Assembly (NCBI RefSeq): GCF_017815135.1 | Contig: NZ_JAGJCF010000018.1 | Location: 41,663-105,662, forward strand | Direction: 5' to 3' | Origin: Jiella mangrovi | GTDB taxonomy: Bacteria > Pseudomonadota > Alphaproteobacteria > Rhizobiales > Rhizobiaceae | Length of the DNA: 64,000 bases | Shown here: positions 53,751 through 63,601 of the stretch, one piece after another | Position numbering within the stretch: the stretch's first letter is position 1 | How the letters are laid out: the number at the start of each line of letters is the position of its first letter | Translations under genes and position numbers: made by a program | The notes under the pieces: model-generated | Databases searched by the model: none | What the model was told of the DNA's origin: nothing | Seen by the model: the letters and a program-made list of their open reading frames with translations, nothing else

Positions 53751-56231
53751 GTGAGGCACGTGGGAATCAGGGGCAGGATCTTCGTCGCGTTTTTACCGGT
53801 CGCCATCCTGGCGCTCGCGCTTGGCCTTGCCGCCGAGTTCACGATGAGCCATGCGCCACTGGTGCAGCCAAATCTCGAACGCCGCGCCGTGCCCCCGCCA
53901 GAGCCGTCCGAGGCGCCCGAGGACGAGGCGGCGCGAGACGTTCAGGATCCCGCCCGCGCCGATCCTACCCCGGTCTTCATGGAACGCGCCGCCGACACAC
54001 TCGAGCGCATCCGCTTTGCTGCCGTCGATTATGTCGAGGACGGCACGCGCGACAGCTACGACCGCTTCCAGGAGGCCGCCGAGGAGCTGAACGATCTGTC
54101 AGCCAGGGACCGGGCCGTCATCGACGAAAATCCCGACCTTGCCGCAGCCTTCAAGGGGATCGAGACCGGTCTGGCATCCTGGCGCTCGGCGATCGACACG
54201 CTGGCCGGGTTAAAATCCGGCGAGGCAAAGGCGACCGAGGCCGTCGCCGAAGCGGGACCGCTCGCCGTCTCCGCCATGTCGGATGTCATCAAGGTCGCCT
54301 GGCGCGCCTTCGACATCGAGGCGCTCTATCACGCGACGGCGACCTTCGAATCGCTGAATGCCAGCCTCGTTTCGGCCGAGCGCTTCCTGCGAACCGACGA
54401 GCGCGCGGCTTTCGACGTCGCCCAGTCGAAGCTGAACGAGGCAATGGGCCGACATGCGGCCATGACCAAGCTGATGAGCGATCCCGCCCAGCTCGAACGC
54501 GCCCGCGAGGCTCTGTCGCGAATGAAGGACTTCGGCGACAAGCTCGCCGCGACCAAGGATTTTGCAGCGAAGATGCAGGGTCTGCGCGCCGGTCTGCTTC
54601 TCAGCGCTCCCCGCACCGTCGCGCGCAGCGTCGCCGCGCTCGGCCAGCAGCGCGAGGCAGGCTCGGCGCAACCGGCACCGTCGCCGGCAAGCTACGCCGT
54701 CTCCAGGACAGGCACCGAAACCCCGCCGGAGACCGCGGAGGTCGCCGACGAAGGCGGGACGGTGGCCGCCGCCGACCCGGCGAAGAGCCCGCTGCCTGTC
54801 TCGAACGGGCGCATGGTGCTGATCGGCGCCGTTTTGGTCTCGCTGTGCGCGCTCTTCAGCGGTCTTCTCGCCGCCATCAGGACCGCACGCCCCCTTGCCC
54901 GCTTCTCGCAGACGCTTGCCATGCGCGGCGAAGGCGAAGCGAGCGACCTGAAGGACGAGGCCGATCGCAAGGACGAGATCGGCGACATCGCCAGAGCCTT
55001 GCTGCAGATCGAAAAACGTGAGCGCAGCGACGACGCCGCCGCCGCGGCCTCCCAACACATGCGTGAAGCCGAGGAGCGCGAGAAGATCGAGCGCGAGGCG
55101 GCGGAAAAAGCCGCCGAGCGCAAGAAGATCGACGCCGACCTCGATCTCATATCCCAGGGTCTCGATCGCCTTGCGGATGGCGAACTGACGACGCGGCTCG
55201 CCGCCGACCTGCAGTGCGTGCCGCATGTCGGCCAGCGCTTCGACCGGCTGGCCGTCAATTTGGAGCAGACGTTTTCCTCGCTTCACATCGCAAACGCCTC
55301 GCTTGCGACCGGCCTGTCGGAGATCTTCGAGGCGACCGACGATCTTGCCAGGCGCACCGAGCAGCAGGCCGCCAATCTCGAACAGACGGTCGCGGCGATC
55401 GGCGACGTCTCCCACGCCGTCGCCGAGACGGCCGATGGCGCGCGCAAGGCCGAGCAGGCCGCGAACACGGCCAGAGAGACCGCCGGCCAGGGCGGCGAAA
55501 TCGTCGGCAAGGCGATCGGCGCGATGTCGGCGATCGAGCAGTCCTCCCAGAAGATCGTCAAGATCATCGGCGTGATCGACGAGATCGCCTTCCAGACCAA
55601 TCTTCTCGCGCTGAACGCCGGCGTCGAGGCGGCGCGGGCCGGAGAGGCCGGCCGGGGGTTTGCCGTCGTTGCCCAGGAAGTGCGCGGCCTCGCCCAGCGT
55701 TCGGCCGACGCGGCAAAAGAAATCAAGCAGCTGATCAACGCCTCCAATGGTCAGGTGAAGGAGGGCGTCTCGCTTGTCACCGCGTCGGGCGAATCCTTGG
55801 GCGGCATCGTCGAAAGGGTCGCGGAGGTCAGCCAGCTCGTCGAGGAGATCGCCAAGCGTGCGCAGGATCAGGCGGCGAACCTCAAGGAAGTCTCCAGCGC
55901 CGCCGAACAGATGGACAAGACGACCCAGCAGAACGCCGCCATGGTCGAGGAGACCACCGCCGCCGCACAACAGCTGAAGGCCGAGAACGAGACGCTGGCG
56001 GTGCTCATCCGCAGCTTCGTCGGGGCGAAGGCAGGTAACCCCGGCAGGACGTCGCGCCCCACGCCCCAGCCCGCACGATCCGCCGAGCCGGCATTCGGCG
56101 AGGATGAGGAGGACGGCATCAGCCTTTGGGGCGCGCCACCGCGCCGGAGTGCACCGCGATCGGGCGGCGGCGGCGCCACCGCCGTCCAGCAGCGGGCGAC
56201 GCAGGAAGTCGACGGCTGGGAGGAGTTTTGA
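53751..56231 (+). CDS. Methyl-accepting chemotaxis protein
   Basis: The 826-residue chemoreceptor has an N-terminal membrane helix (about 10-28), a mostly helical periplasmic region of about 320 residues, and a second helix near 355-375 ([20 protein letters not shown]). A HAMP-like linker follows, then the signalling domain with its conserved hairpin [20 protein letters not shown] at about 610-629. The last five residues, GWEEF, resemble the CheR-tethering pentapeptide (xWxxF). The start is a GTG. It stands between dadA and betC, so a choline- or betaine-related ligand is plausible but unproven. Confidence 0.92.
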   Translation: MRHVGIRGRIFVAFLPVAILALALGLAAEFTMSHAPLVQPNLERRAVPPPEPSEAPEDEAARDVQDPARADPTPVFMERAADTLERIRFAAVDYVEDGTRDSYDRFQEAAEELNDLSARDRAVIDENPDLAAAFKGIETGLASWRSAIDTLAGLKSGEAKATEAVAEAGPLAVSAMSDVIKVAWRAFDIEALYHATATFESLNASLVSAERFLRTDERAAFDVAQSKLNEAMGRHAAMTKLMSDPAQLERAREALSRMKDFGDKLAATKDFAAKMQGLRAGLLLSAPRTVARSVAALGQQREAGSAQPAPSPASYAVSRTGTETPPETAEVADEGGTVAAADPAKSPLPVSNGRMVLIGAVLVSLCALFSGLLAAIRTARPLARFSQTLAMRGEGEASDLKDEADRKDEIGDIARALLQIEKRERSDDAAAAASQHMREAEEREKIEREAAEKAAERKKIDADLDLISQGLDRLADGELTTRLAADLQCVPHVGQRFDRLAVNLEQTFSSLHIANASLATGLSEIFEATDDLARRTEQQAANLEQTVAAIGDVSHAVAETADGARKAEQAANTARETAGQGGEIVGKAIGAMSAIEQSSQKIVKIIGVIDEIAFQTNLLALNAGVEAARAGEAGRGFAVVAQEVRGLAQRSADAAKEIKQLINASNGQVKEGVSLVTASGESLGGIVERVAEVSQLVEEIAKRAQDQAANLKEVSSAAEQMDKTTQQNAAMVEETTAAAQQLKAENETLAVLIRSFVGAKAGNPGRTSRPTPQPARSAEPAFGEDEEDGISLWGAPPRRSAPRSGGGGATAVQQRATQEVDGWEEF

Positions 56232-56316
56232 ACGTCACGTGACGACCGCTGCGCTGCCGCAACTTCTGCCGCTAATGGTTGTCGAGGCAGCCAGTCTCGG
56301 ATGCTGCGCCTTGCTA

Positions 56317-56488
56317 CCCCCCTCTGCCTGCCGGCATCTCCCCCACAAGGGGGGAGATCGATATCGCGTCGCCGCCGGCACGTCTTTTTGAGCGCGGGAG
56401 ATTACGCCAGCGTTCGTGAGTAGGGTCTGACGCAACAGCCGCCGATCTCCCCCCTTGTGGGGGAGATGTCCGGCAGGACAGAGGGGGG
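56317..56488. repeat. Composite repeat family B, copy B4
   Basis: Arms at 56317-56360 and 56444-56488, 172 bases overall, between the convergent ends of the chemoreceptor and betC genes. The 306-base gap holds nothing else. Confidence 0.85.
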
Positions 56489-56537
56489 CAACGGCGCCGA
56501 ACTCTGCCAAGAAAGCTCGGTTGACTGAACCGCCCCC

Positions 56538-58052
56538 TCACTCCCCCCTCGGAAACCGCGCATTCTCCTCGACGACGTTGAGGTCCATGTGGTTGCGCAT
56601 GTAGCGCTCCGAGGCGACCTTCAGGGGCTGGTGGTCCCATGGATAGTAGGCGCCGTTGCGCAGCGCCTCGTAGACCACCCAGCGCCTTGCCTGGCTCTCG
56701 CGCACCTCGGCGTCGTAGCGCGCCATGTCCCACTGTGCCCGCATCTTTTCCTGAAAGCCCATCAGCGTTGCCGCGTGGGCGGGATCGCCGGCGAGATTGG
56801 TCAGCTCGGCCGGGTCGGCCTCGAGATCGAAGAGCTGCGGCGCGTCGATTTCGCAGTGATTGAACTTCCATCTGCCCTCGCGGATCGACACCAGCGGCGC
56901 ATAGGAGCCTTCGGCCGCATATTCCATGAACACCGGCTCGGGACGCTTTGCCCCGCTGACCGTCGGCACCAATGAGTGGCCGTCGGTCCAGGGCATAATC
57001 TCGCTCATGTCGATGCCGGCGAGGTCGCAAAGGGTGGGCGTCAGGTCGATGGTCGAGACCGGCTCCTCGAGGAGCCGCGGCTCGAGGCCGGGCGCGGCGA
57101 TCATCAGCGGCACCCGGGCCGAGCCCTCGTAAAAGCTCATCTTGAACCACATGCCCCGCTCGCCCAGCATGTCGCCATGGTCGGAGACGAAGACGACGAT
57201 GGTATTCTCGTCCATCCGGGTGCGCTTCAGGACGTCGAGGAGCGAGCCGATCTTCTCGTCGATATAGGAGAGATTGGCGAAGTAGCCGCGCCGCGCGCGC
57301 CTGACGTCTTCAGCGGTGATCTCGGATTTCGAGGCATCGTTCGCCGCATAGAGCCGCTGCGAATGGGCGTCCTGCTCCTCGAACGGGATCGGCGCGACCT
57401 CGGGCTCCAGATGCGCGCAGTCCTCGTAGAGATCCCAGAACTTTTTCCGCGCCACATAGGGATCGTGCGGGTGGGTGAAGGAGACCGTCAGCGCCCAGGG
57501 TCTCGGATCATGGCCCCGCGACAGATCGTAGAGCTTCTGCTCGCCATGGAAGGCGACCTCGTCGTCATATTCCATCTGGTTGGTGATCTCGGCGACGCCC
57601 GCGCCGGTCACCGAGCCGAGATTGTGATACCACCAGTCGATCCGCTCGCCGGGCTTGCGATAGTCCGGCGTCCAGCCGAAATCGGCGGGATAGACGTCCG
57701 TCGTCAGCCGTTCCTCGAAGCCGTGCAGCTGGTCCGGACCGACGAAGTGCATCTTGCCGGACAGGCAGGTGTGATAGCCGGCGCGCCTCAGGTGATGGGC
57801 ATAAGTCGGGATCGCCGACTGGAACTCCGCCGCATTGTCATAGACCCGCGTGCGCGACGGCAGCTGGCCCGACATGAAGGAGGCCCGCGCCGGGGCGCAG
57901 AGGGGGCTCGCCGTATAGCTGTTCTGGAACCGGGTCGAGCGCTTCGCCAGCGCTTTCAGATGCGGCATGTGGAGGAAATCCGCCGGCCCGTCCGGAAACA
58001 GCGTGCCGTTCGCCTGATCGACCATGATGATGAGAAAGTTCGGGCGGGACAT
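56538..58052 (-). CDS. betC: Choline sulfatase
   Basis: BetC hydrolyses choline-O-sulfate to choline and sulfate. The 504-residue protein starts RPNFLIIMVDQANGTLFPDG (metal-site D12). It carries the sulfatase signature C52-A-P-A-R56, whose cysteine must be converted to formylglycine. It also has VSDHGDMLGERG and ends with the YYPWDHQPLKVASERYMRNH block typical of BetC. In rhizobia betC usually sits in betICBA; here betI, betB and betA are absent, so the choline produced must be oxidised by enzymes encoded elsewhere. The ATG at 58052 gives the family start. Confidence 0.94.
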   Translation of the reverse strand: MSRPNFLIIMVDQANGTLFPDGPADFLHMPHLKALAKRSTRFQNSYTASPLCAPARASFMSGQLPSRTRVYDNAAEFQSAIPTYAHHLRRAGYHTCLSGKMHFVGPDQLHGFEERLTTDVYPADFGWTPDYRKPGERIDWWYHNLGSVTGAGVAEITNQMEYDDEVAFHGEQKLYDLSRGHDPRPWALTVSFTHPHDPYVARKKFWDLYEDCAHLEPEVAPIPFEEQDAHSQRLYAANDASKSEITAEDVRRARRGYFANLSYIDEKIGSLLDVLKRTRMDENTIVVFVSDHGDMLGERGMWFKMSFYEGSARVPLMIAAPGLEPRLLEEPVSTIDLTPTLCDLAGIDMSEIMPWTDGHSLVPTVSGAKRPEPVFMEYAAEGSYAPLVSIREGRWKFNHCEIDAPQLFDLEADPAELTNLAGDPAHAATLMGFQEKMRAQWDMARYDAEVRESQARRWVVYEALRNGAYYPWDHQPLKVASERYMRNHMDLNVVEENARFPRGE

Positions 58053-58295
58053 GGGATGAGTTTCCCTTCCTGTTCGGGTTGCAGACGCGGGTGAGCCACC
58101 CCCTTGCGGCATAGCGCGCCCGGACGGGGCGCGACAATGGGCGAGAACCGCCGATCGCCGTCGCCTTCCCTTCCTTTCCCTTCTCCTCCCATCCCGTCCC
58201 GCGAGGCTCATTCGAGCAGCCGATCCCCGTCATCGTCGATTCGCATTGGATTTTGCAGGCGCCAGGCGGTAGAGCGCGGCCGAAAGGACCGGACG

Positions 58296-59702
58296 ATGTG
58301 GCAGGACGCGCGAAACGAATCGGAGGCGTCGGGCGTGCCGGCACCCGCCACCGGGAGCTGGCTCGCTCATGCCGGCGCGACCGTCAATCTCGCGCTGCCG
58401 CTGATCGGCGTCCAGCTCGCCCAGGTGACGATGAACGTCACCGACACGGTGATGGTCGGCTGGCTCGGCGCCGCCGAGCTTGCCGCGACGGTGCTCGCCA
58501 CCCAGGCCTTCTTTCTGTTCTTCATCTTCGGCTCGGGCTTTGCCCATGCCGCTGTGCCGCTCGCAGCCGGGGCACAGGGGCGCGGCGACATTCGCGGCGT
58601 GCGCCGCTCGATCCGCATGAGCGTCTGGGTCCTTGCCATCTACGGCGCGCTGACCTTGATCCCCCTCACCTTCCTTGAGCCGATCCTGCTCGCCCTCGAC
58701 CAGAAACCGGAGACGGCGCGGCTCGCCGGCGCATACATGGCGCTCGGCCAGTGGTCGATGTTCCCCGCATTGCTGATCCTCAGCCTTCGGGCCTATCTGA
58801 CCGTCGTCAACCGGGCCTATCTGATGCTGACGGTGATCGTCGCCGGGGCGCTGGCCAATGCCGGCTTCAACTGGGTCTTCATCTTCGGCCATCTCGGCGC
58901 GCCGGCTCTCGGCATCGTCGGGGCGGCGATGGCGACACTTCTGTCCAATCTCCTGATGGCGGCGCTCCTCGTCGGCTACACCGTTCTTGCCCCCGCGCTG
59001 ACGCGCTACGAGCTCTATCAACGCGCCTGGCGGCCGGACTGGCCTGCCTTCTTCGAGGTCTTACGCCTCGGCCTGCCAATCTCGGCGACGATCATCGCCG
59101 AGGTCAGCCTCTTTGCCACCTCCTCGATCATGATGGGCTGGCTCGGCACCATCCCGCTCGCCGCCCACGGCATCGCGCTGCAGATCGCCTCGGTCTCCTT
59201 CATGATCCCCCTCGGCCTTGCCAGCGCCGCCACCGTGCGCGTCGGCCTCGCCTTCGGGCAAAAGGACCGGATCGCGCTGGGGCGGGCCGGCAACGTCGCC
59301 ATCGGGATCGGCGGGGCGATCGCGCTTTCGGCCGCCATCCTCTTCTGGCTGATGCCGGACCGGCTGATCAGTCTATACCTCGATGCCGACAACCCGAACT
59401 CCGCCGACGTCCTTGCCACCGCCGTGCCGCTTCTTCTCGTCGCGGCCGTCTTCCAGCTCGCCGACTCGCTGCAGGCGGTCGGCGCCGGTGTCCTCAGAGG
59501 CATGAAGGACACCCGCGTGCCGATGGTCATCGCGCTGGTCAGCTACTGGGCGGTGGGCATGCCCGTCGCCTATGTCCTCGCCTTCCCGCTCGGCCTCGGC
59601 GGCCCCGGCATCTGGTGGGGCCTCGCCTCGGGTCTGGCGGCGGCGGCGGCGCTGATGAACTGGCGCTATGTCAGGCGGGAGCGACTGGGGCTGCTGGGGT
59701 AA
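58296..59702 (+). CDS. MATE-family multidrug efflux transporter
   Basis: The 468-residue membrane protein has the 12-helix MATE layout: LPLIGVQLAQVTMNVTDTVMVGWLG near residue 28 in the first half and LGLPISATIIAEVSLFATSSIMMGWLG near residue 255 in the second. The duplicated motif is the family's hallmark. Export of cationic drugs in exchange for sodium or protons is the known role. The ATG at 58296 follows AAAGGACCGG. It is divergent from betC across a 243-base gap. Confidence 0.92.
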   Translation: MWQDARNESEASGVPAPATGSWLAHAGATVNLALPLIGVQLAQVTMNVTDTVMVGWLGAAELAATVLATQAFFLFFIFGSGFAHAAVPLAAGAQGRGDIRGVRRSIRMSVWVLAIYGALTLIPLTFLEPILLALDQKPETARLAGAYMALGQWSMFPALLILSLRAYLTVVNRAYLMLTVIVAGALANAGFNWVFIFGHLGAPALGIVGAAMATLLSNLLMAALLVGYTVLAPALTRYELYQRAWRPDWPAFFEVLRLGLPISATIIAEVSLFATSSIMMGWLGTIPLAAHGIALQIASVSFMIPLGLASAATVRVGLAFGQKDRIALGRAGNVAIGIGGAIALSAAILFWLMPDRLISLYLDADNPNSADVLATAVPLLLVAAVFQLADSLQAVGAGVLRGMKDTRVPMVIALVSYWAVGMPVAYVLAFPLGLGGPGIWWGLASGLAAAAALMNWRYVRRERLGLLG

Positions 59703-59740
59703 GGGATGAGCACATCGCATCGCGCCGAAAGGTCGGCGCG

Positions 59741-59807
59741 GCGCCCCTCGCCCTTCGAGGCTCGCTTGCGCTCGCACCTCAGGATGAGGGGCGACTGAGA
59801 GGCCGGG
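59741..59807. repeat. Palindromic repeat family A, copy A2
   Basis: The block runs from GCGCCCCTCGCCCTTCGAGG through GCTCGCTTGCGCTCGCACC to GAGAGGCCGGG. It is identical to A3 over its whole 67 bases. It lies in the 476-base gap between the MATE and restriction genes, in which no gene was found. Confidence 0.8.
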
Positions 59808-59928
59808 TCTACATTCCGCTTCCGAGCGCCTTTCTTTCCATTCTGCCCCAAGTGCATCAGGCTGGCCGCAGGCACCGAGGCGCGGCGCATCATGCGAAGG
59901 CCGGTAGTGCGAGCGACGGCCGGGCAGG

Positions 59929-59995
59929 GCGCCCCTCGCCCTTCGAGGCTCGCTTGCGCTCGCACCTCAGGATGAGGGGCGACTGAGAGGCCGGG
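59929..59995. repeat. Palindromic repeat family A, copy A3
   Basis: Perfect 67-base copy of A2, 188 bases further on in the same orientation. The identity suggests recent duplication or gene conversion. Confidence 0.8.
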
Positions 59996-60078
59996 GCGCC
60001 GTCCCGCCGCCGCCACGATGTCCTGCCGCCGCCACGATGTCGAGGCGCATGGACGAAGGCGCGGCGTGTCCCCCGAAG

Positions 60079-60135
60079 TCCCTCATCCTGAGGTGCAACC
60101 CGAGCGAAGCGAGGCGAGCCTCGAAGGGCGAGGGG
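60079..60135. repeat. Palindromic repeat family A, copy A4 (inverse)
   Basis: The inverse form, CCCTCATCCTGAGGTGC to GAAGGGCGAGGGG, has an insertion (AACCCGAGCGAAGCGAGG) in its loop. It lies 44 bases past the stop of the restriction gene and may help end its transcript. Confidence 0.75.
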
Positions 60136-60178
60136 CTTCGGGCCGCGCGGCGGTTCCCCTCGCCTGCCCTTTCGCCGC

Positions 60179-63100
60179 TCAGGCCGCCCGCCGGGCCGCG
60201 AAGCGACCGTCCGGCAGCGCCGTCACGTGGCCGTAGCGGGCGAGGACGCTCAGTGCCTGGGCGACGCGGGGCTCGATGCGCTTGCCGCCGCGCTTGAAGG
60301 CCCGGGCGATCTCCTCCGGCCCCATCGGCCGGCCGCTGGCGATGAGCACCGCGTCGACGGCGAGTGGCTGTTCGGTGCGCTCGCTCGGGAAGGCCGGCTT
60401 GCCGGCGTCGATCGCCACCACCTGATCTTCCAGCGCCAGTTCGCCGCTCTTCGCGGCCTTGCCCTTGGCAAAGCGCGGAATCTGATAGTCCGGCCGCAGC
60501 CAGCGCACATGGCCCGCCGCCTCCTCCTTCGCCCGCTCGGCGTTCAGCGCGACCAACCGTTCGAGGATGTCCTCGTCGGAAAGATCCGCCGGCCAGCCAT
60601 AGGCCTCGGCGGTCAGGGCATCGATGGTCTCGTGAAGCTCCTTCAGGATCAGCACCAGCCCGCGCCGCTTGACGTCCTCGTCCTTGTCGCTCAGCGCCTC
60701 GCCGGATTTCAGCTTTTCCAGAACGTTGTAGAGCCCGGTCAGGGTCAGGTCGTCATGCTCGGCCAGCACGCGCTTGCGCGTCGCGTCGAGCTCCTCGCCG
60801 GCGGCGCGGAGTTTTTCGCGCAGGGCTTCGGATGGATCGGGGAAGGGAAAGGGGTCGAAGCAGCGGGATTTGACGTAGACAGGGTCATTGCCGTAGCCAA
60901 TCCAACCGCCTGCCGTTAGCGCCCAATGAGCATGAACCCGGGAAGATAACATTGCTAGTTGGCTTGCTTCAGAAGAGGCAATTATAAGTAACTTATTGTC
61001 CGGAAGAACCGAGCCTTCCAGAAATTGGAAGACGCGATGCTTAGCCGTCTCGACCGTAGCGATAAAACGTTGCAGACCTGCCCACGCGTCGCGCGCATCG
61101 GGGACATTCTCACCGAACAACCACCAATTCTTTCGCCTGTATTCGCGAGGGTTTAGATCTCGCTCCGGCTTAACGTGCTCGACCACATGTTGATACACGG
61201 CTGGGTATCGCGTTCGGACTTCTTGATCAGTTAGTTCGAATAGATCGATGGCAAAGACGCCACGTGAGCGACCGGTCAAGTCCCGTCCGTTGCGATAAGG
61301 TCGAACTACCCGGTTGATATCGGGCGTATCTTCCTTCCCAAGCAAATTGGCTTGAGTGGCAGTTACTATGAATCCCTTGCCATGCAGAACAACGCCACGC
61401 GAAGAGAGCCCCTTGTTTGCATCGAGTTTTGTGAGGGAAGATAGATCAACGCCGACGCTCAAATCCGAATTGACGCTCCCCTCCCGCCGCGCGAACACGA
61501 TCTCCGGCTCGTCCGTATCGAGGCCCTTCTCCGACAGCGTCTCCAGCAGCACCCCGTCCCGCTTGCCGGCCTCAGCCACCGTCATGGCGATCCGCACCGC
61601 GGCGCTGTCCTTCGTCGCCTTGGTCCAGGGATGGTCGGGAATGGCGTAGACGAGGCTCGCCGGCGCCTTGGCGTTGAGGTGCTTTTCCATCACCCGGCGC
61701 TGGAAGACCTGGGTGATCGAATTGGTGGTGACGAAGCCGAAGCGCTTCAGCCTGGTCTTCTTGCGGGTCAGCATGTCCGCCGCCCGGTCCCACCAGTACA
61801 TGACGAAATCAGCGCTCTCGTTCATCTTCACCGGCTTGTGCGCCGCCCAAAGAGCCTCGGCATAGAGCGAGCCGAGCCGGGAGCGCAGGTCCTTGCCGCC
61901 GATGAAGGGCGGGTTCCCCACGATGAACTCCGCCTCCGGCCAGTCCGGCCGGCGCGGGTTCGGATAAGTCTCCACCCGCTTGCCGTCCCGCTCCTCGATG
62001 GTCGGCAGCGGATAGCCGTCCCATGTCAGCACGGCGTCATAGCCCTCGTGGCGGCCGAAATTGATGTTCCTGAACGCCTTCAGGATCGGCTCGGCCGGGT
62101 GGCCGTCGCGCGTGCGGTAATGCTGCTGGAGATAGCCGATCCAGACCACCAGCTCGGCGATGGCGGCGGCGCGCGGGTTGAGTTCCAGCCCGAGAAACTG
62201 GTGCGGATCGACGGTCTCGCGTTCGAGGCCGAGGCTTTCCATCGCGCCGAGCCGGGCCAGCGTCTCCAGCACCTCCCCCTCCAGCCGCTTCATCAGTTCG
62301 AGGCTGACATAGAGGAAATTGCCGGTGCCGCAGGCGGGATCGAGCACGCGGGTTTCGCAAAGCTGATGCAGGAAGCCGCGGACGATCTCGGCCGCCTTCT
62401 TCTCCTCGCCCTCCTCCTTGGCGGCCTGCGCCCGCGTCAGCGCGCGGCGCCAGTCCTCGCGCAGCGGCTCCATCACCGTCACCTCGACGAGGCGCTGCAC
62501 ATAGGCCCGGGGCGTATAATGGGCGCCGAGACGCTTCCTCTCGGTCTTCTCCAGCGCCTGTTCTAGGAGCGTGCCGAAGATCGCCGGGTCGACCTCGGTC
62601 CATTTCGCCTTCGCCGCCGCAAGCAACTCGCCGATCTCCTCGCGCCCGAGCGGAAAGGCGCGGGCATCCTTGAAGAGATTGCCGTTGAAATGGCGAAGAT
62701 GGGTGCGGAAGGCCGAGTAGAAGCGCCTGTCGCGGACGGGCTCGTCCATCTTCGCCCACAGCTCTTCCAGAAGCGGCACGAAGGATCCGGGGCTTTCGAC
62801 GCAATCGGCAAGAAGCTCGGTGAACTTGCCCTTTGGAATGAGGTCGACGTCCTCGGCGAACATCGTGAAAATGCAGCGCATGAGGAAATGCGCCACGTCC
62901 TCGGCCGGATGGCCGGCCTCCAGGGCTTTGGAGACCTCCGCCAGACGCCTGGCGATCTCGCGGGTGACGCGGGCGGATTCGCGCGCCGGATCGAGGCTTT
63001 TCGGGTCCGTCCAGATGGTGGCGAGGCGCTGCCGGATCTCCGGCTTGCGCAGCTCTTCCAGATAGATGCGGAAGCCCTTGCGGTCAGGGAACTGGCCGTA

Positions 63101-63601
63101 GGCGCGGCCGGTGCCGGTAAAATCGGCGAAGATCTCCAGCGCATTGCCGACGTCGCAGGTGATGAGAAAGGGCGGCGCGGGGTGGGAGGCGTCGAGCAGG
63201 AAGACGTAGCTCTCCGCCTGCCGCCGGGCGTTCTGCATCATCACGTCCCAGCCCTTGGCCGCCGTCCGCCGGCCGAGCTGGTCCGGCTCTTCGCCCAGCA
63301 TCGACAACTGGCCCGGAATGGCGTTCTTCTGGCCGGGCAGGCGCGACTGCTTGGCCTCGAGGATGAAGCAGCCCTTCTTGTAGAGGTCGATGCGCTTGGG
63401 CGCCGCCGTCTCCTCGCTCTCGCGCGGCCGCACCGCGCGCTCGAAGACATAGTCGTTGAAGCCCCGCTCGGCGCCCGCCGGCTCAGGACGGGGAACCTCC
63501 AGAACGTCGCAGAGCTCGGTGAGGAACATCTGGTAATTGGCGCGCTCGGCCCCGCCCTCGCGGGCCGTCCAGCGCTCGATGAATGCCTCGATATCCGCCA
63601 T
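60179..63601 (-). CDS. Single-polypeptide restriction-modification enzyme (MmeI-like, type IIL)
   Basis: The 1140-residue protein joins nuclease, methyltransferase and target recognition. The N terminus has a PD-(D/E)xK-like site, D72 then ILEAK with E82 and K84. A helical linker follows. The N6-adenine methyltransferase has SAM motif I DPACGTGNF (about 421-429) and motif IV NPPF near 560. The specificity domain is about 720-900, and a helical C terminus ends the protein. The layout is that of MmeI-like enzymes, which need no separate modification gene. The DNA for about 720-900 (60.9-61.44 kb) is near 51% G+C by my count of sample lines, against well over 60% on both sides. Confidence 0.88.
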   Translation of the reverse strand: MADIEAFIERWTAREGGAERANYQMFLTELCDVLEVPRPEPAGAERGFNDYVFERAVRPRESEETAAPKRIDLYKKGCFILEAKQSRLPGQKNAIPGQLSMLGEEPDQLGRRTAAKGWDVMMQNARRQAESYVFLLDASHPAPPFLITCDVGNALEIFADFTGTGRAYGQFPDRKGFRIYLEELRKPEIRQRLATIWTDPKSLDPARESARVTREIARRLAEVSKALEAGHPAEDVAHFLMRCIFTMFAEDVDLIPKGKFTELLADCVESPGSFVPLLEELWAKMDEPVRDRRFYSAFRTHLRHFNGNLFKDARAFPLGREEIGELLAAAKAKWTEVDPAIFGTLLEQALEKTERKRLGAHYTPRAYVQRLVEVTVMEPLREDWRRALTRAQAAKEEGEEKKAAEIVRGFLHQLCETRVLDPACGTGNFLYVSLELMKRLEGEVLETLARLGAMESLGLERETVDPHQFLGLELNPRAAAIAELVVWIGYLQQHYRTRDGHPAEPILKAFRNINFGRHEGYDAVLTWDGYPLPTIEERDGKRVETYPNPRRPDWPEAEFIVGNPPFIGGKDLRSRLGSLYAEALWAAHKPVKMNESADFVMYWWDRAADMLTRKKTRLKRFGFVTTNSITQVFQRRVMEKHLNAKAPASLVYAIPDHPWTKATKDSAAVRIAMTVAEAGKRDGVLLETLSEKGLDTDEPEIVFARREGSVNSDLSVGVDLSSLTKLDANKGLSSRGVVLHGKGFIVTATQANLLGKEDTPDINRVVRPYRNGRDLTGRSRGVFAIDLFELTDQEVRTRYPAVYQHVVEHVKPERDLNPREYRRKNWWLFGENVPDARDAWAGLQRFIATVETAKHRVFQFLEGSVLPDNKLLIIASSEASQLAMLSSRVHAHWALTAGGWIGYGNDPVYVKSRCFDPFPFPDPSEALREKLRAAGEELDATRKRVLAEHDDLTLTGLYNVLEKLKSGEALSDKDEDVKRRGLVLILKELHETIDALTAEAYGWPADLSDEDILERLVALNAERAKEEAAGHVRWLRPDYQIPRFAKGKAAKSGELALEDQVVAIDAGKPAFPSERTEQPLAVDAVLIASGRPMGPEEIARAFKRGGKRIEPRVAQALSVLARYGHVTALPDGRFAARRAA

